In this document: positions 25,738-34,750 of the stretch, in pieces
How positions within the stretch are numbered: the stretch's first letter is position 1
How the letters are laid out: each line of letters opens with the position of its first letter
From: Prevotella sp.
GTDB taxonomy: Bacteria > Bacteroidota > Bacteroidia > Bacteroidales > Bacteroidaceae
Length of the DNA: 54,551 nt
Assembly: GCA_017524385.1 (NCBI GenBank)
Contig: JAFWSS010000229.1
Location: 1 to 54,551 of the forward strand
Reading direction: 5' to 3'
Notes under the pieces: model-generated
The model's input: only the letters and a program-made list of their open reading frames with translations
Databases searched by the model: none
What the model was told of the DNA's origin: nothing
Program-made: the position numbers and the translations under genes

Positions 25738-27429
25738 ATGGACTGGCTCATCAATCTCTTCACAGCCAACGACTCGGTAGCGCATGTGGTGCTGCTTTAC
25801 GCCATCGTCATCGCAGTCGGCGTATATTTGGGAAAAATCAAGGTTCTTGGCATCTCCCTGGGTGTCACTTTCGTGTTGTTCGCCGGCATCGTGGCTGGCC
25901 ACATTCATTTCACGGCACCCAACACCATTCTCAATTTCTGCCAAGACTTCGGTCTCATCCTCTTTGTCTTCATGATCGGCATGCAGGTTGGTCCAGGTTT
26001 CTTCGAGAGTTTCAAGAAAGACGGTGTGACACTCAACGGTCTCGCCACAGCGACCATCTTGCTCAACGTGCTGGTGATGTTCGCTTGCTATTACATCTTC
26101 CTTGACACAGGCAACAAGCACAGCCTGCCCATGATGATTGGCACGCTCTACGGCGCCGTGACCAACACCCCCGGTCTTGGTGCCGCCACGGAGGCCATCG
26201 GCACCGTATTCCCTGAAGGCGACACCCCGCAGATTGCCTCCGGTTACGCCTGCGCCTACCCACTCGGCGTCACCGGAATCATCCTGGCCACCATCGCAGT
26301 GAGATACATCTGCCGCGTGCGCCTGGAAGACGAGGAGCAGAAACTGTCCGAGGAGGAGGCAGAGAATCCACACGAGAAGCCCTATATGATGCACCTGCGG
26401 ATTACCAACTCCTACCTTGCCGGACGTACCTTGATGCAGATCAGCGAGTTTCTCAATCGCGACTTCGTCTGCTCCCGCTACCTCCACGACGGGCAAGTGA
26501 GTGTGCCAAACCGCAACACGGTGTTTGCCGTGGGCGACGAAGTGCTCATCGTGTGCGCCGAGGCCGACGCGGAACCCATCAAGGTATTCATTGGTCCGGA
26601 GATAGATAAGGAGTGGAACGAGGAGTTGGAGAAACAGCCAATGGTGTCGCGTCGCATCGTGGTGACCAACCCCAAGATGAACGGCAAGACACTGGGCAAG
26701 ATGCATTTCTCCAGCGTCTATGGCGTCAACGTCACCCGCATCACTCGCCATGGCATCGAACTCTTCGCCGGGCGCAACCACCATTTCCATGTGGGCGACC
26801 GCGTGTTGGTGGTGGGACCCGAGGACAACGTGAACCGCGTGGCAGAGATGATGGGCAACACCGTGAAACGGCTCAACGCCCCCAACATCGCCACCATCTT
26901 CGTGGGTATCATGGTGGGCATCATCTTCGGAAGCCTGCCCATCGCCATACCAGGAATGCCCGTCCCGATGAAACTCGGCCTCGCCGGCGGCCCCCTCATC
27001 ATCGCCATCCTCATAGGACGATTCGGATACCGCGTCAAACTGGTGACCTACACCACGACAAGTGCCAACATGATGCTGCGAGAGATAGGACTTGTGCTCT
27101 TCCTCGCCAGCGTCGGCATCAAGGCAGGCAATGGATTCTGGGACACCGTGGTCTCCGGCGACGGACTGAAATACGTCTATACAGGTTTCCTCATCACCAT
27201 CATCCCCATCCTCATCATCGGCACCATCGCCAAGATGAAATTCAAGTTCAACTACTTCATGGTGATGGGAATGCTCGCCGGCACCTACACCGACCCGCCC
27301 GCTCTCGCCTATGCCAACCAAGTGTGCTCCCGCGAGGCCCCTGGCGTCGGCTATTCCACCGTTTATCCACTGAGCATGTTCCTACGCATCCTCATCGCAC
27401 AAATCCTCGTGATTTTCTTCTGCTCGTGA
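25738..27429 (+). CDS. AspT/YidE/YbjL family antiporter with two TrkA-C domains
   Basis: A 563-residue inner-membrane protein with two blocks of hydrophobic segments (about residues 1-195 and 385-563) flanking two soluble TrkA-C (RCK_C) domains (about 215-285 and 300-380). [12 protein letters not shown] and [16 protein letters not shown] in the first block, and [11 protein letters not shown] and [12 protein letters not shown] in the second, match the internal duplication of the aspartate:alanine exchanger family. The substrate is unknown. It lies 59 bp upstream of the decarboxylase subunit genes on the same strand without an obvious promoter between, so co-transcription is likely. Confidence 0.87.
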   Translation: MDWLINLFTANDSVAHVVLLYAIVIAVGVYLGKIKVLGISLGVTFVLFAGIVAGHIHFTAPNTILNFCQDFGLILFVFMIGMQVGPGFFESFKKDGVTLNGLATATILLNVLVMFACYYIFLDTGNKHSLPMMIGTLYGAVTNTPGLGAATEAIGTVFPEGDTPQIASGYACAYPLGVTGIILATIAVRYICRVRLEDEEQKLSEEEAENPHEKPYMMHLRITNSYLAGRTLMQISEFLNRDFVCSRYLHDGQVSVPNRNTVFAVGDEVLIVCAEADAEPIKVFIGPEIDKEWNEELEKQPMVSRRIVVTNPKMNGKTLGKMHFSSVYGVNVTRITRHGIELFAGRNHHFHVGDRVLVVGPEDNVNRVAEMMGNTVKRLNAPNIATIFVGIMVGIIFGSLPIAIPGMPVPMKLGLAGGPLIIAILIGRFGYRVKLVTYTTTSANMMLREIGLVLFLASVGIKAGNGFWDTVVSGDGLKYVYTGFLITIIPILIIGTIAKMKFKFNYFMVMGMLAGTYTDPPALAYANQVCSREAPGVGYSTVYPLSMFLRILIAQILVIFFCS

Positions 27430-27488
27430 CAACGAGCAGAGCATCAAACAGGTAAAACAAGAACTTAATACACTGATAGAATCACTCA

Positions 27489-28427
27489 ATGAAACGAAAC
27501 TTACTACTGATGACCCTGCTTGCGGTCAGCCTCACGATGTCGGGCCAAGGAGCCAAGAACATCAAGATCAACGAGGTGATGACCGACAACACAAGCAGCA
27601 TCGTGGACGAATACGGCAAGCACCTGCCCTGGATAGAGCTGGCCAACACGTCGTTCTCCACCATCAACGTGAGGGGCATGTACATCGCCACCGACAAGTC
27701 GGTGACCGACCCACGCCTCACCGTCCCTGAGCGTGTCTCAAAGATGAGCATCATCCCCAACAACGAGACTCGCACCAACCTTAGTGCACGCCAGCACCTC
27801 ATCCTCTACCTCAACAGCAACCCCGCTGAAGGCTCCACCCACCTGGCCTCCACCATCAATGCCGGGCACCCCGTATGGATCGGCTTGTATGAAGGCAACG
27901 GCGTGGACCTGGTGGACTCTGTCACCATCCCACCGATGGACCCCAACAAAAGCTACGCCCGCCAGAAGGACGGCAGCGACGAATGGAAGGTCAAAACCGT
28001 CGACGCCGTCACCCCCGGCATCGAGAACTCCATCTTGGTGACAGAGAGCAAGGTGGCCCAAATCAAGCGCGACGACCCTCACGGTTTAGGCATCACACTG
28101 CTGTCAATGGGCATCGTCTTCAGTTGCCTCGCGCTCCTTTGCATCTTCTTCACCCTTTTTGGCAAGATCATGAAACGCCAACAGGAAAAGGACTACTCCA
28201 GCGCGAAAGCCAGACACAAGGAGCGCATCTCCGCCGTTCATGACGAGGATGAAGACGAACGCGCCTTCCCACGCATGGTGGTGAAAAATGGCGATGCCGA
28301 GGACTATGACGTGTATGTGGCCGTCATCTCCATGGCACTGAAAGAGCATTTCGACAACAGCCACGACCATGAGAGCGGCGTCATCACCATCATGCCGAGA
28401 GAGAACACCAAATGGACCAGAACATAA
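27489..28427 (+). CDS. Decarboxylase gamma-type subunit (OadG family) with lamin-tail domain
   Basis: A 312-residue protein. A signal-like N-terminus (MKRNLLLMTLLAVSLTMSGQ) precedes a lamin-tail (LTD) domain beginning INEVMTDN and containing LPWIELANTS. A single membrane helix follows (about residues 202-222), then a charged cytoplasmic tail ending VAVISMALKEHF, the OadG-type assembly region. OadG subunits hold together sodium-pumping decarboxylases. It precedes the biotin carrier by 19 bp and OadB in the same operon. Confidence 0.83.
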   Translation: MKRNLLLMTLLAVSLTMSGQGAKNIKINEVMTDNTSSIVDEYGKHLPWIELANTSFSTINVRGMYIATDKSVTDPRLTVPERVSKMSIIPNNETRTNLSARQHLILYLNSNPAEGSTHLASTINAGHPVWIGLYEGNGVDLVDSVTIPPMDPNKSYARQKDGSDEWKVKTVDAVTPGIENSILVTESKVAQIKRDDPHGLGITLLSMGIVFSCLALLCIFFTLFGKIMKRQQEKDYSSAKARHKERISAVHDEDEDERAFPRMVVKNGDAEDYDVYVAVISMALKEHFDNSHDHESGVITIMPRENTKWTRT

Positions 28428-28446
28428 CCGGAAAAAAGCAAGAACA

Positions 28447-28890
28447 ATGAGTAAATACCAATATAAAGTGAACGGTGTAGATTACACCGTAGAGATAGAA
28501 GACATTGAAGGCAAGACTGCCAAAGTGACCGTCAACGGCAAACCTTTCGAGGTGGAACTTCCTGAACCCGTCAAGGCTCCCAGCCGTCCGAAGAAAGTGG
28601 AAGCCCCCACCCCCGCCCCTGCCGTCCCCTCGACCGACCAAGGACGCGCCAAGAAGCCCAAGGCAGCCGCTGGCACAGGCACCAAAGTGCTGGCACCGCT
28701 CCCCGGCACCATCACCGATGTGAAGGTGAACGTGGGCGACACCGTGAAAACAGGCGACACCGTCATCATCCTGGAAGCGATGAAGATGCAGAACAACATC
28801 GAGGCCGAATGCGACGGCACCATCACGTCAGTTTTAGTATCACGTGGCGACACCGTGATGGAAGGCGCCGCCCTCGTAACGATAGGATAA
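28447..28890 (+). CDS. Biotin carboxyl carrier protein of a decarboxylase
   Basis: A 147-residue cytoplasmic carrier. Residues 1-40 form a small beta domain, 41-75 a Pro/Ala/Lys-rich flexible linker, and 76-147 a biotinyl-lipoyl domain with VIILEAMKMQNNIEAE, where the lysine of EAMKM (about K114) is biotinylated. It would carry CO2 from the carboxyltransferase to OadB. ATG 28447 gives the family-like MSKYQYKVNG; the longer frame to 28369 overlaps the previous gene. It is 4 bp upstream of the oadB gene. Confidence 0.92.
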   Translation: MSKYQYKVNGVDYTVEIEDIEGKTAKVTVNGKPFEVELPEPVKAPSRPKKVEAPTPAPAVPSTDQGRAKKPKAAAGTGTKVLAPLPGTITDVKVNVGDTVKTGDTVIILEAMKMQNNIEAECDGTITSVLVSRGDTVMEGAALVTIG

Positions 28891-28894
28891 GGCC

Positions 28895-30052
28895 ATGGGA
28901 TTCACAGAATTTGTCACCTCGAAGTTTTTTGACTTCCTCAGCTACACCGGCTTCGCCAATGCGACGATTCCCAACCTGCTCATGATCATCGTGGGCAGCA
29001 TCTTCATCTGGCTTGCCATCAAGAAGGATTTCGAACCCCTGCTCCTCGTACCCATCGGCCTGGGCATCATCTTGGGCAACATCCCCTTCCGCGCCGATGC
29101 CGGACTGGAAATCGGACTCTATGAAGACAACTCCGTCCTCAACATCTTCTACCAAGGCGTCAGACAAGGGTGGTATCCGCCACTGGTATTCCTGGGCATC
29201 GGCGCCATGACCGACTTCTCGTCACTCATCAGCAACCCCAAACTGGTGCTCATCGGAGCGGCTGCTCAGTTTGGCATCTTCGGCGCCTACATGGTGGCCC
29301 TCGCCCTCGGTTTCGAACCCAACCAGTCGGCAGGCATCGCCATCATCGGTGGTGCCGACGGTCCTACTGCCATCTTCCTCTCCTCGAAACTATGCCCCAA
29401 CCTAATGGGAGCCATCGCCGTGTGCGCCTACTCCTACATGGCCTTGGTGCCGGTGATTCAGCCGCCTCTCATGCGCCTGCTCACCACGAAGAAGGAGCGT
29501 GTCATCCATATGAAGCCATCGCGCCACGTCAGCCAGACAGAGCGCATCCTCTTCCCCATCATCGGCCTGCTGCTCACCACCTTCCTCGTCCCCTCCGGCC
29601 TCCCACTCCTCGGCATGCTGTTCTTCGGCAACTTGCTCAAGGAGAGCGGCAAGACCACACGTCTGGCAAAGACGGCAGGCAGCGCGCTCAACGACGTGGT
29701 GGTGGTGCTCCTCGGACTCACCGTGGGATGCTCCACTCAAGCCAGCGAATTCCTCACCCTGAACACCATCAAGATCTTCTTCCTCGGTGCCTTGGCCTTC
29801 ATCATCGCCAGCGCCAGCGGCGTATTGTTCGTCAAACTGATGAACCTTTTCCTTCCTGCCGACAAGAAAATCAACCCACTCATCGGCAACGCCGGCGTGA
29901 GCGCCGTGCCCATGAGTGCTCGCATCTCCAACAATCTCGGTTTGGAATACGACCGGCATAACTTCCTGCTGATGCATGCCATGGGTCCCAACGTTGCGGG
30001 CGTGATAGGTTCCGCCGTAGCCGCAGGTACGCTGCTAGGCTTCTTCTCATGA
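28895..30052 (+). CDS. oadB: Sodium-transporting decarboxylase beta subunit (OadB/MmdB)
   Basis: A 385-residue integral membrane protein with about nine to eleven hydrophobic segments that couples decarboxylation of carboxybiotin to sodium export. The key IIGGADGPTAIFLSSKL motif (about residues 150-166), with the aspartate implicated in Na+ and proton coupling, and the terminal NAGVSAVPMSARISNNLG and AMGPNVAGVIGSAVAAG motifs are intact. In related Bacteroidota the full set is methylmalonyl-CoA or oxaloacetate carboxyltransferase, OadG, carrier and OadB. The carboxyltransferase is not found next to these genes, so the substrate cannot be told from this window. Confidence 0.92.
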   Translation: MGFTEFVTSKFFDFLSYTGFANATIPNLLMIIVGSIFIWLAIKKDFEPLLLVPIGLGIILGNIPFRADAGLEIGLYEDNSVLNIFYQGVRQGWYPPLVFLGIGAMTDFSSLISNPKLVLIGAAAQFGIFGAYMVALALGFEPNQSAGIAIIGGADGPTAIFLSSKLCPNLMGAIAVCAYSYMALVPVIQPPLMRLLTTKKERVIHMKPSRHVSQTERILFPIIGLLLTTFLVPSGLPLLGMLFFGNLLKESGKTTRLAKTAGSALNDVVVVLLGLTVGCSTQASEFLTLNTIKIFFLGALAFIIASASGVLFVKLMNLFLPADKKINPLIGNAGVSAVPMSARISNNLGLEYDRHNFLLMHAMGPNVAGVIGSAVAAGTLLGFFS

Positions 30053-30061
30053 CCCTCGGCT

Positions 30062-30110
30062 TAGGTCTTTTAGGATGACATAGGTCATTTTAGGACAACA
30101 TAGGACTTTT
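30062..30110. repeat. 10-bp periodic TAGG array after oadB
   Basis: TAGG cores at 30071, 30081, 30091 and 30101 spaced exactly 10 bp, plus one at 30062. They begin 10 bp past the oadB stop and lead into the large hairpin at 30113. Confidence 0.8.
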
Positions 30111-30112
30111 TA

Positions 30113-30170
30113 ATACAACAAAGGACAACAATCTCAAAGTTTTAATGAGAGTTGTTGTCCTTTGTTGTAT
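30113..30170 (+). terminator. Very long hairpin after oadB
   Basis: The left arm 30113-30136 pairs with 30146-30170 over about 24 bp with one bulged base and a short loop. The arms contain ACAACAAAGGACAACAA and its complement. T-rich sequence follows. Probably a terminator, though the stem is longer than usual. Confidence 0.65.
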
Positions 30171-30209
30171 TTTGTCCTTTGATATGTCCTTTTGTTGTAT
30201 TTTTCTGTT

Positions 30210-30241
30210 AAGTAGGTACATCAAATTTTGATCACCTACTT
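30210..30241. repeat. 32-bp near-perfect palindrome
   Basis: AAGTAGGT (30210-30217) and ACCTACTT (30234-30241) enclose ATCAAATTTTGAT. Part of it (ATTTTGA, ACCTACTTA) recurs near 32893-32910 on the other side of the CotH gene. Confidence 0.7.
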
Positions 30242-30347
30242 ATTGAATGCCCTCTTGACACAGTTTTTTCACCAAAACACATCATTCCCCCATGCATGCC
30301 TCCTCCTGAAGAGCACGAAAGGCAGGGAGGTGAAAAGAGTCAAGTCT

Positions 30348-32645
30348 CTACTTCACTACAACTTTCTCGGTCTTGCCATTACTGTATTTCAGGATATTGA
30401 CACCTTTTACCGTATGTTGCAACTTCACACCATCCATATTGTATATGCCGACAATCTCAGCACTTTTTTCCGACACAGATGCGTATGTGGACATTTCTTC
30501 ATCCAATATGATAGGATTGGCCAATTCAGGACTATCAAGCTCAAGATAAGCCCTGTTGTCACCCATCATTATCTTCCCGTCCTCAGGCACTTTGTAGAAT
30601 GCGGCCTTTCCGTTTTGGTTTTGCAACACATAGCAGCCTTTTGGCACATATCTTCCCACCAAGCATCCATGCAAGCATTCATTCACCAGATAGTCGGGGT
30701 CATCCTCGTTGGCCTCCTCGGATTGCCCCACAAACAAGTAGTCGCCGAGATAGCCTTTCACCAAATATGGGGTGTAAGCTTTCGGCTCAACCACTTTTTG
30801 CAAGGTCAATTTCCCATCGTTTCCTATTCCCGTCACGGTGTAAAGTTCTATACCTTCAGGGATAGAGAACTTGAATGGCAGGCACAACGTGCTCCATCCC
30901 ACAGAAGAGATGGAGAGGGTGTATGAAACGAGTTGTGGAGTGAACTGGTAATTCATCCATGCGTCAACAGATGCCAGACGCTGTTTGGTCCAGCTGAAGA
31001 CACGCGCCAAACTGTCCTTGCATCCCACTTGTTTGTAAGGAGACACGCCTTTTACCGTGCTCTTGGCCCTCCAAACTCGAAATTCTGCACGGCAGAAATC
31101 TCCAGCTTGGTAGGTCTGCGTTGAACTGTAGTCGGCAATGGCTTTGTATTTACTGTAAGTGTATGGCCTAAGCTCCCATTGAGGATTTGCAATGGTCTCT
31201 TTCAGGCATGGGCTGTCCTTCCATTTAAGCCATTCGTTTTGATAATTGGCCTCGCCCACGGAATAATACCAATTAGTGAACAAGGAATAGATGGTTTCGG
31301 TGTTCAGGATTCCATTGTCCCTAAGATATGCGTAGCGTTGGTCGATGTCATCCTTGAAATAGAGGTAAACCCATCGCAGCACCGGCTGATTCGTATTGTA
31401 TGTCCAAGATGATACCGGGAAGATATAATAGTAGGAGGCCGGCATGATCAAGAAATTCTCGGGAAAGTAACCAAAAGAGGTGTCAAGGTCGTAGGGAGTG
31501 AGAAACCATTTCTTACCATCGTAGGTGAACCATTGGTAGTTTGTAAGAAGGCCGTCGAAATTGTTAATCACCATGTTGTGGATGATATAGTCGATGAAGC
31601 TGGTCACATCAAAGCGCTCCTCGATGGCGGCCCGTATCGTAGCGGTGCTCGATTTCTTGTTGATGAGAGCCTGAATCTCACTCGCATAATTGCTAAGATT
31701 CTGCAAATAATGCTTCACCTGTGCAGTCATCTGCTTATACTTCCTCACATCCTCAGAATCGCTTGCCAAATCGTAATAGGGAGAGGTCTCATCCATCAGT
31801 TCGTCGTGATTGTCCCTGTCATACAACTTGCCACTCATGGCATAGAGGTCTTTGGGATTCCTCACCTCAAGCCGGCTCCAGTCGATGGTGCCACCAAACA
31901 TGGTATTGATATCAAGTCGGATACCGTCAAGATACACATGCTCTGCCTTATGCTTCTTCATATTCATGTTGCTGCGATGCTTCTTCAACTGCCAGCAATA
32001 CATTCCGTAGAATTTGTTGTTGAAATATACTGCACAGGGGAAGGCATCGGGATGACACAATGCCCCCGAGTCGGGATCCTTCACATTTACGCCACGCTCC
32101 CATACGCGCCCTAGCTCTCCTCTGTCACGCGTGATCTGGTCATATAGCTTGTAACAGAGGATACCCGTTCCACGGAAATAATCCAAATAGTAAGCCTTGA
32201 AGTGGAAAGCATCTTGTTCCACCCAGTCGCCAATTTTTATGTCTGGTGTGTCATCGCCTATCCATTCGTCATTGAAAAAGCTCACCTTGAAATTCCTCTT
32301 CGGATACCTTTGCGTACTCCTTCCTTGAAGTGCCATTTGGATTCGTTTCTTGAAATAGTTGCCAAAACCATCATACACTTCCATCCATACACTATACACC
32401 GTCGTCCATTTACTGGGGACGGAAGTGACATTTGTCAAGTTCACATAAGCACAGATGGGCTTTGGGATGTTGATGTTGGTACTGTCGCTCCAATCTGTAC
32501 ATTGCGCCTTGTCATAACCAAGCTGTGCGAGCTTTTGTTGAAACGTTTCCTGAGCCAGTACTGACTTTGGAACAAACGCCAGCATCCAGGTGAAGACGAT
32601 GGAGAGAACCAGGTATTTGCGTGTGGAACTTTGAATTAAATGCAT
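30348..32645 (-). CDS. Secreted CotH-kinase family protein with type IX-like tail
   Basis: A 765-residue protein with an N-terminal signal (hydrophobic to about residue 31, ending VLA) and a CotH-like kinase domain. The region QGRSTQRYPKRNFKVSF (about 105-121), GMYCWQLKKH (about 214) and KKWFLTPYDLDTSFGYF (about 375), where the DLD supplies metal ligands, place it in the CotH family, whose spore-coat founder is a secreted protein kinase. After about residue 560 comes a beta-rich region. The last 40 residues (GIYNMDGVKLQHT, GVNILKYSNGK, VVVK) look like a type A T9SS sorting domain. What it phosphorylates, if active, is unknown. It is flanked by palindromes and by long gene-free gaps. Confidence 0.85.
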   Translation of the reverse strand: MHLIQSSTRKYLVLSIVFTWMLAFVPKSVLAQETFQQKLAQLGYDKAQCTDWSDSTNINIPKPICAYVNLTNVTSVPSKWTTVYSVWMEVYDGFGNYFKKRIQMALQGRSTQRYPKRNFKVSFFNDEWIGDDTPDIKIGDWVEQDAFHFKAYYLDYFRGTGILCYKLYDQITRDRGELGRVWERGVNVKDPDSGALCHPDAFPCAVYFNNKFYGMYCWQLKKHRSNMNMKKHKAEHVYLDGIRLDINTMFGGTIDWSRLEVRNPKDLYAMSGKLYDRDNHDELMDETSPYYDLASDSEDVRKYKQMTAQVKHYLQNLSNYASEIQALINKKSSTATIRAAIEERFDVTSFIDYIIHNMVINNFDGLLTNYQWFTYDGKKWFLTPYDLDTSFGYFPENFLIMPASYYYIFPVSSWTYNTNQPVLRWVYLYFKDDIDQRYAYLRDNGILNTETIYSLFTNWYYSVGEANYQNEWLKWKDSPCLKETIANPQWELRPYTYSKYKAIADYSSTQTYQAGDFCRAEFRVWRAKSTVKGVSPYKQVGCKDSLARVFSWTKQRLASVDAWMNYQFTPQLVSYTLSISSVGWSTLCLPFKFSIPEGIELYTVTGIGNDGKLTLQKVVEPKAYTPYLVKGYLGDYLFVGQSEEANEDDPDYLVNECLHGCLVGRYVPKGCYVLQNQNGKAAFYKVPEDGKIMMGDNRAYLELDSPELANPIILDEEMSTYASVSEKSAEIVGIYNMDGVKLQHTVKGVNILKYSNGKTEKVVVK

Positions 32646-32666
32646 AACAATCTAAAATTTTGACTA

Positions 32667-32696
32667 CAAAATTACATTTATTTTCGTAATTTCAAA
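32667..32696 (-). promoter_or_regulatory. Promoter of the first CotH-kinase gene
   Basis: On the minus strand TTTG (32696-32693), 18 bp spacer, TAATTTTG (32674-32667), 22 bp before the ATG. Confidence 0.6.
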
Positions 32697-33024
32697 AAAA
32701 AATCAAAAAAAAAGACGTGGGGTGATATTACCAGATAAATAGCAGGTGGTTCTCTACCATAAAGACACCAAGAATCTCTAACGTGAAAAAGTCAAGAAAG
32801 CATATCATCAAGGACGAAACCCTGCCAAGATGGAACAACCTTGTCAAATGCAACTGATGACAAAATAGTACCTATGTATTTTTAAACAGATGATTTTGAC
32901 TACCTACTTACTAAAACAAGATTTTGCTGTTGGAATATTATATTTCCATGAATAATTCAAGCTATAGAGGAGTCACCGTATCTCATGTTTTTTGAAGGGC
33001 ATTCAATTTTTTTTGCGCTTACTA
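32697..33024. other. Gene-free gap between divergent genes
   Basis: No supported gene. It contains ATTTTGACTACCTACTTA (near 32893), related to the palindrome at 30210-30241, and GGGCATTCAA (near 32998), the inverse of TTGAATGCCC at 30243-30252. A 24-codon GTG frame near 32782 is too short to support. Confidence 0.5.
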
Positions 33025-33056
33025 TTGTGGGTATGGTGGATTTTTCCTATTTTTGC
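33025..33056 (+). promoter_or_regulatory. Promoter of the ThiE-like gene and possibly prs
   Basis: TTG (33025-33027), 21 bp spacer, TATTTTTG (33049-33056), about 50 bp before the ATG at 33108. Confidence 0.55.
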
Positions 33057-33107
33057 AGATGGAAAGCGGCGATTGCCGTCATCCCATGTCAAGAATCTTA
33101 ACAATAG

Positions 33108-33716
33108 ATGAAACTTGCCATTATGACCCGCCCCACATTCTTTGTGGAGGAAGACAAGATTTTAGAGGCTCTTTTCGAAGAGGGACTGGACAACTTGCAC
33201 ATCTACAAGCCACAGTCCTCCCCCGTCTACGTAGAGCGCCTGCTCTCATTGTTGCCGGAAAACACCCACCGTCGCATCACCGTCCATGACCATTTCTATC
33301 TGAAGGAGGAGTTTGGCCTTGCCGCCATCCACCTCGACGATGCCTTGGCAGAACGTCCCGCCGGCTACCGTGGCAACTTCAGCCGTTCTTGCAGCGACCT
33401 CACACTGCTGAAAGAAGCGAAACGCAAGGCACGCTACGTATTCCTCAGCAACATCTTCGACAGTCTCTCCGACCCCGGCAGGCACGCCTCCTTCACTATG
33501 ACGGAGTTGCAGGCAGCCTCCCGTCAAGGCCTCATCGACAAACATGTCTACGCATTGAGCGGCATGTCGCTCGACACCATCCGCACCGCCCGCGACCTAG
33601 GTTTTGGCGGTGTCGTCATCTGCGGTGACCTATGGAACCGTTTCAACATCCACAACGAGACCGACTACCGCAACATCATCAGCCATTTCGAGAAACTTCG
33701 CTCAGCCATAGGATAA
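33108..33716 (+). CDS. Thiamine phosphate synthase-like (ThiE/TenI) protein
   Basis: A 202-residue TIM-barrel protein of the ThiE/TenI superfamily. The N-terminal pattern EEGLDNLHIYKPQSSP and RRITVHDHFYLKEEFGLAAI, and the terminal ALSGMSLDTIRTARDLGFGG followed by GDLW, match Bacteroidota proteins usually annotated thiamine phosphate synthase. Catalysis of thiazole phosphate and HMP-pyrophosphate joining is doubtful: the Arg/Lys residues usual after the first strand are changed to YK, and no other thiamine gene is adjacent. It is 28 bp upstream of prs and probably co-transcribed with it. A start at 33123 is also possible. Confidence 0.75.
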   Translation: MKLAIMTRPTFFVEEDKILEALFEEGLDNLHIYKPQSSPVYVERLLSLLPENTHRRITVHDHFYLKEEFGLAAIHLDDALAERPAGYRGNFSRSCSDLTLLKEAKRKARYVFLSNIFDSLSDPGRHASFTMTELQAASRQGLIDKHVYALSGMSLDTIRTARDLGFGGVVICGDLWNRFNIHNETDYRNIISHFEKLRSAIG

Positions 33717-33744
33717 CTCACAACAAAACATAAAAACAAAAACA

Positions 33745-34683
33745 ATGAAAGAGCAAAACGACTTCCTGGTTTTTTCAGGCACCAAGACGAGATACCTCGC
33801 CGAGAAGATTTGCCAAAGCCTTGGCTGCCCGTTGGGCAACCTGCAAATCACCCGGTTCTCCGATGGTGAGTTCTCCGTCTCCTACGAACAGTCCATCCGC
33901 GGGAGAGATGTGTTCCTCGTACAGAGCACCTTCCCCAATTCCGACAACTTCATGGAGCTGCTCTTGATGATTGATGCAGCCAAACGCGCCTCCGCTCGCA
34001 CCATCAACGCCGTCATGCCCTATTTCGGATGGGCACGTCAGGACCGCAAAGACAAGCCACGCGTGAGCATCGGAGCCAAACTCGTCGCCGACATCCTGAT
34101 GGTGGCCGGCGTGCACCGTGTCATCACCATGGACCTTCACGCCGACCAAATCCAAGGATTCTTCGACGTGCCGGTCGACCACCTCTACGCCTCCGGTGTC
34201 CTCCTTCCCTACCTTCAGTCGCTGAACCTCGACAACATGGTCATCGCCTCTCCCGACGTTGGCGGCTCGAAACGCGCCAACACCTACGCCAAATACCTTG
34301 GCGTGCCACTCGTGCTGTGCAACAAGACCCGCGCCCGCGCCAACGTCGTCGCCACCATGCAAATCATCGGCGACGTGAAGGACAAGAATGTCGTCATCGT
34401 CGACGACATCGTCGACACCGCAGGCACCATCACCAAGGCCGCCGACCTGATGAAGAGCGCAGGTGCCACCAGCGTTCGCGCCTGCGCCTCACACTGCGTG
34501 ATGAGCGGCAACGCCAATGAAAACGTGATGAACTCCGCCCTGGAGGAGATAGTGTTCACCGACTCCATCCCCTACACCAGCCGCTGCCCAAAGGTGAAGC
34601 AAATCTCCGTCGCCGACATGTTTGCCGAAACCATCCGCCGCGTCATCACCAACCAAAGCATCAGTTCACAATATCTCGTATAA
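33745..34683 (+). CDS. prs: Ribose-phosphate pyrophosphokinase
   Basis: A 312-residue PRPP synthetase that transfers pyrophosphate from ATP to ribose-5-phosphate, feeding purine, pyrimidine, NAD, histidine and tryptophan synthesis. Conserved parts are FSDGEFSV, PYFGWARQDRK, ITMDLHADQIQGFFD and the PRPP-binding loop VVIVDDIVDTAGTITKA (about residues 216-232). Length is standard for class I enzymes. The stop codon TAA is the first three bases of a 9-bp tandem array. Confidence 0.95.
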   Translation: MKEQNDFLVFSGTKTRYLAEKICQSLGCPLGNLQITRFSDGEFSVSYEQSIRGRDVFLVQSTFPNSDNFMELLLMIDAAKRASARTINAVMPYFGWARQDRKDKPRVSIGAKLVADILMVAGVHRVITMDLHADQIQGFFDVPVDHLYASGVLLPYLQSLNLDNMVIASPDVGGSKRANTYAKYLGVPLVLCNKTRARANVVATMQIIGDVKDKNVVIVDDIVDTAGTITKAADLMKSAGATSVRACASHCVMSGNANENVMNSALEEIVFTDSIPYTSRCPKVKQISVADMFAETIRRVITNQSISSQYLV

Positions 34684-34713
34684 GACCTATAAGTCTCATA
34701 AGACCTATAAGTA
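34681..34713. repeat. 9-bp tandem array containing the prs stop codon
   Basis: Units AAGACCTAT (34682), AAGTCTCAT (34691) and AAGACCTAT (34700), followed by AAGTACT, spaced exactly 9 bp. The prs stop TAA (34681-34683) overlaps the first unit. Confidence 0.8.
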
Positions 34714-34750
34714 CTGCAGATGACCATACGCCCAAAAGACAAAAAACCCC

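Noticed and set aside
25534-27321. 595-codon open frame on the minus strand
   Set aside because: It lies wholly antisense to the antiporter gene, which has clear family motifs. The translation is rich in His, Asp, Glu and Gly as expected from the complement of a GC-rich coding region.
30228-30926. 232-codon plus-strand open frame
   Set aside because: It starts in the palindrome-rich gap and then runs antisense to the CotH gene's sorting-tail region. No domain is seen.
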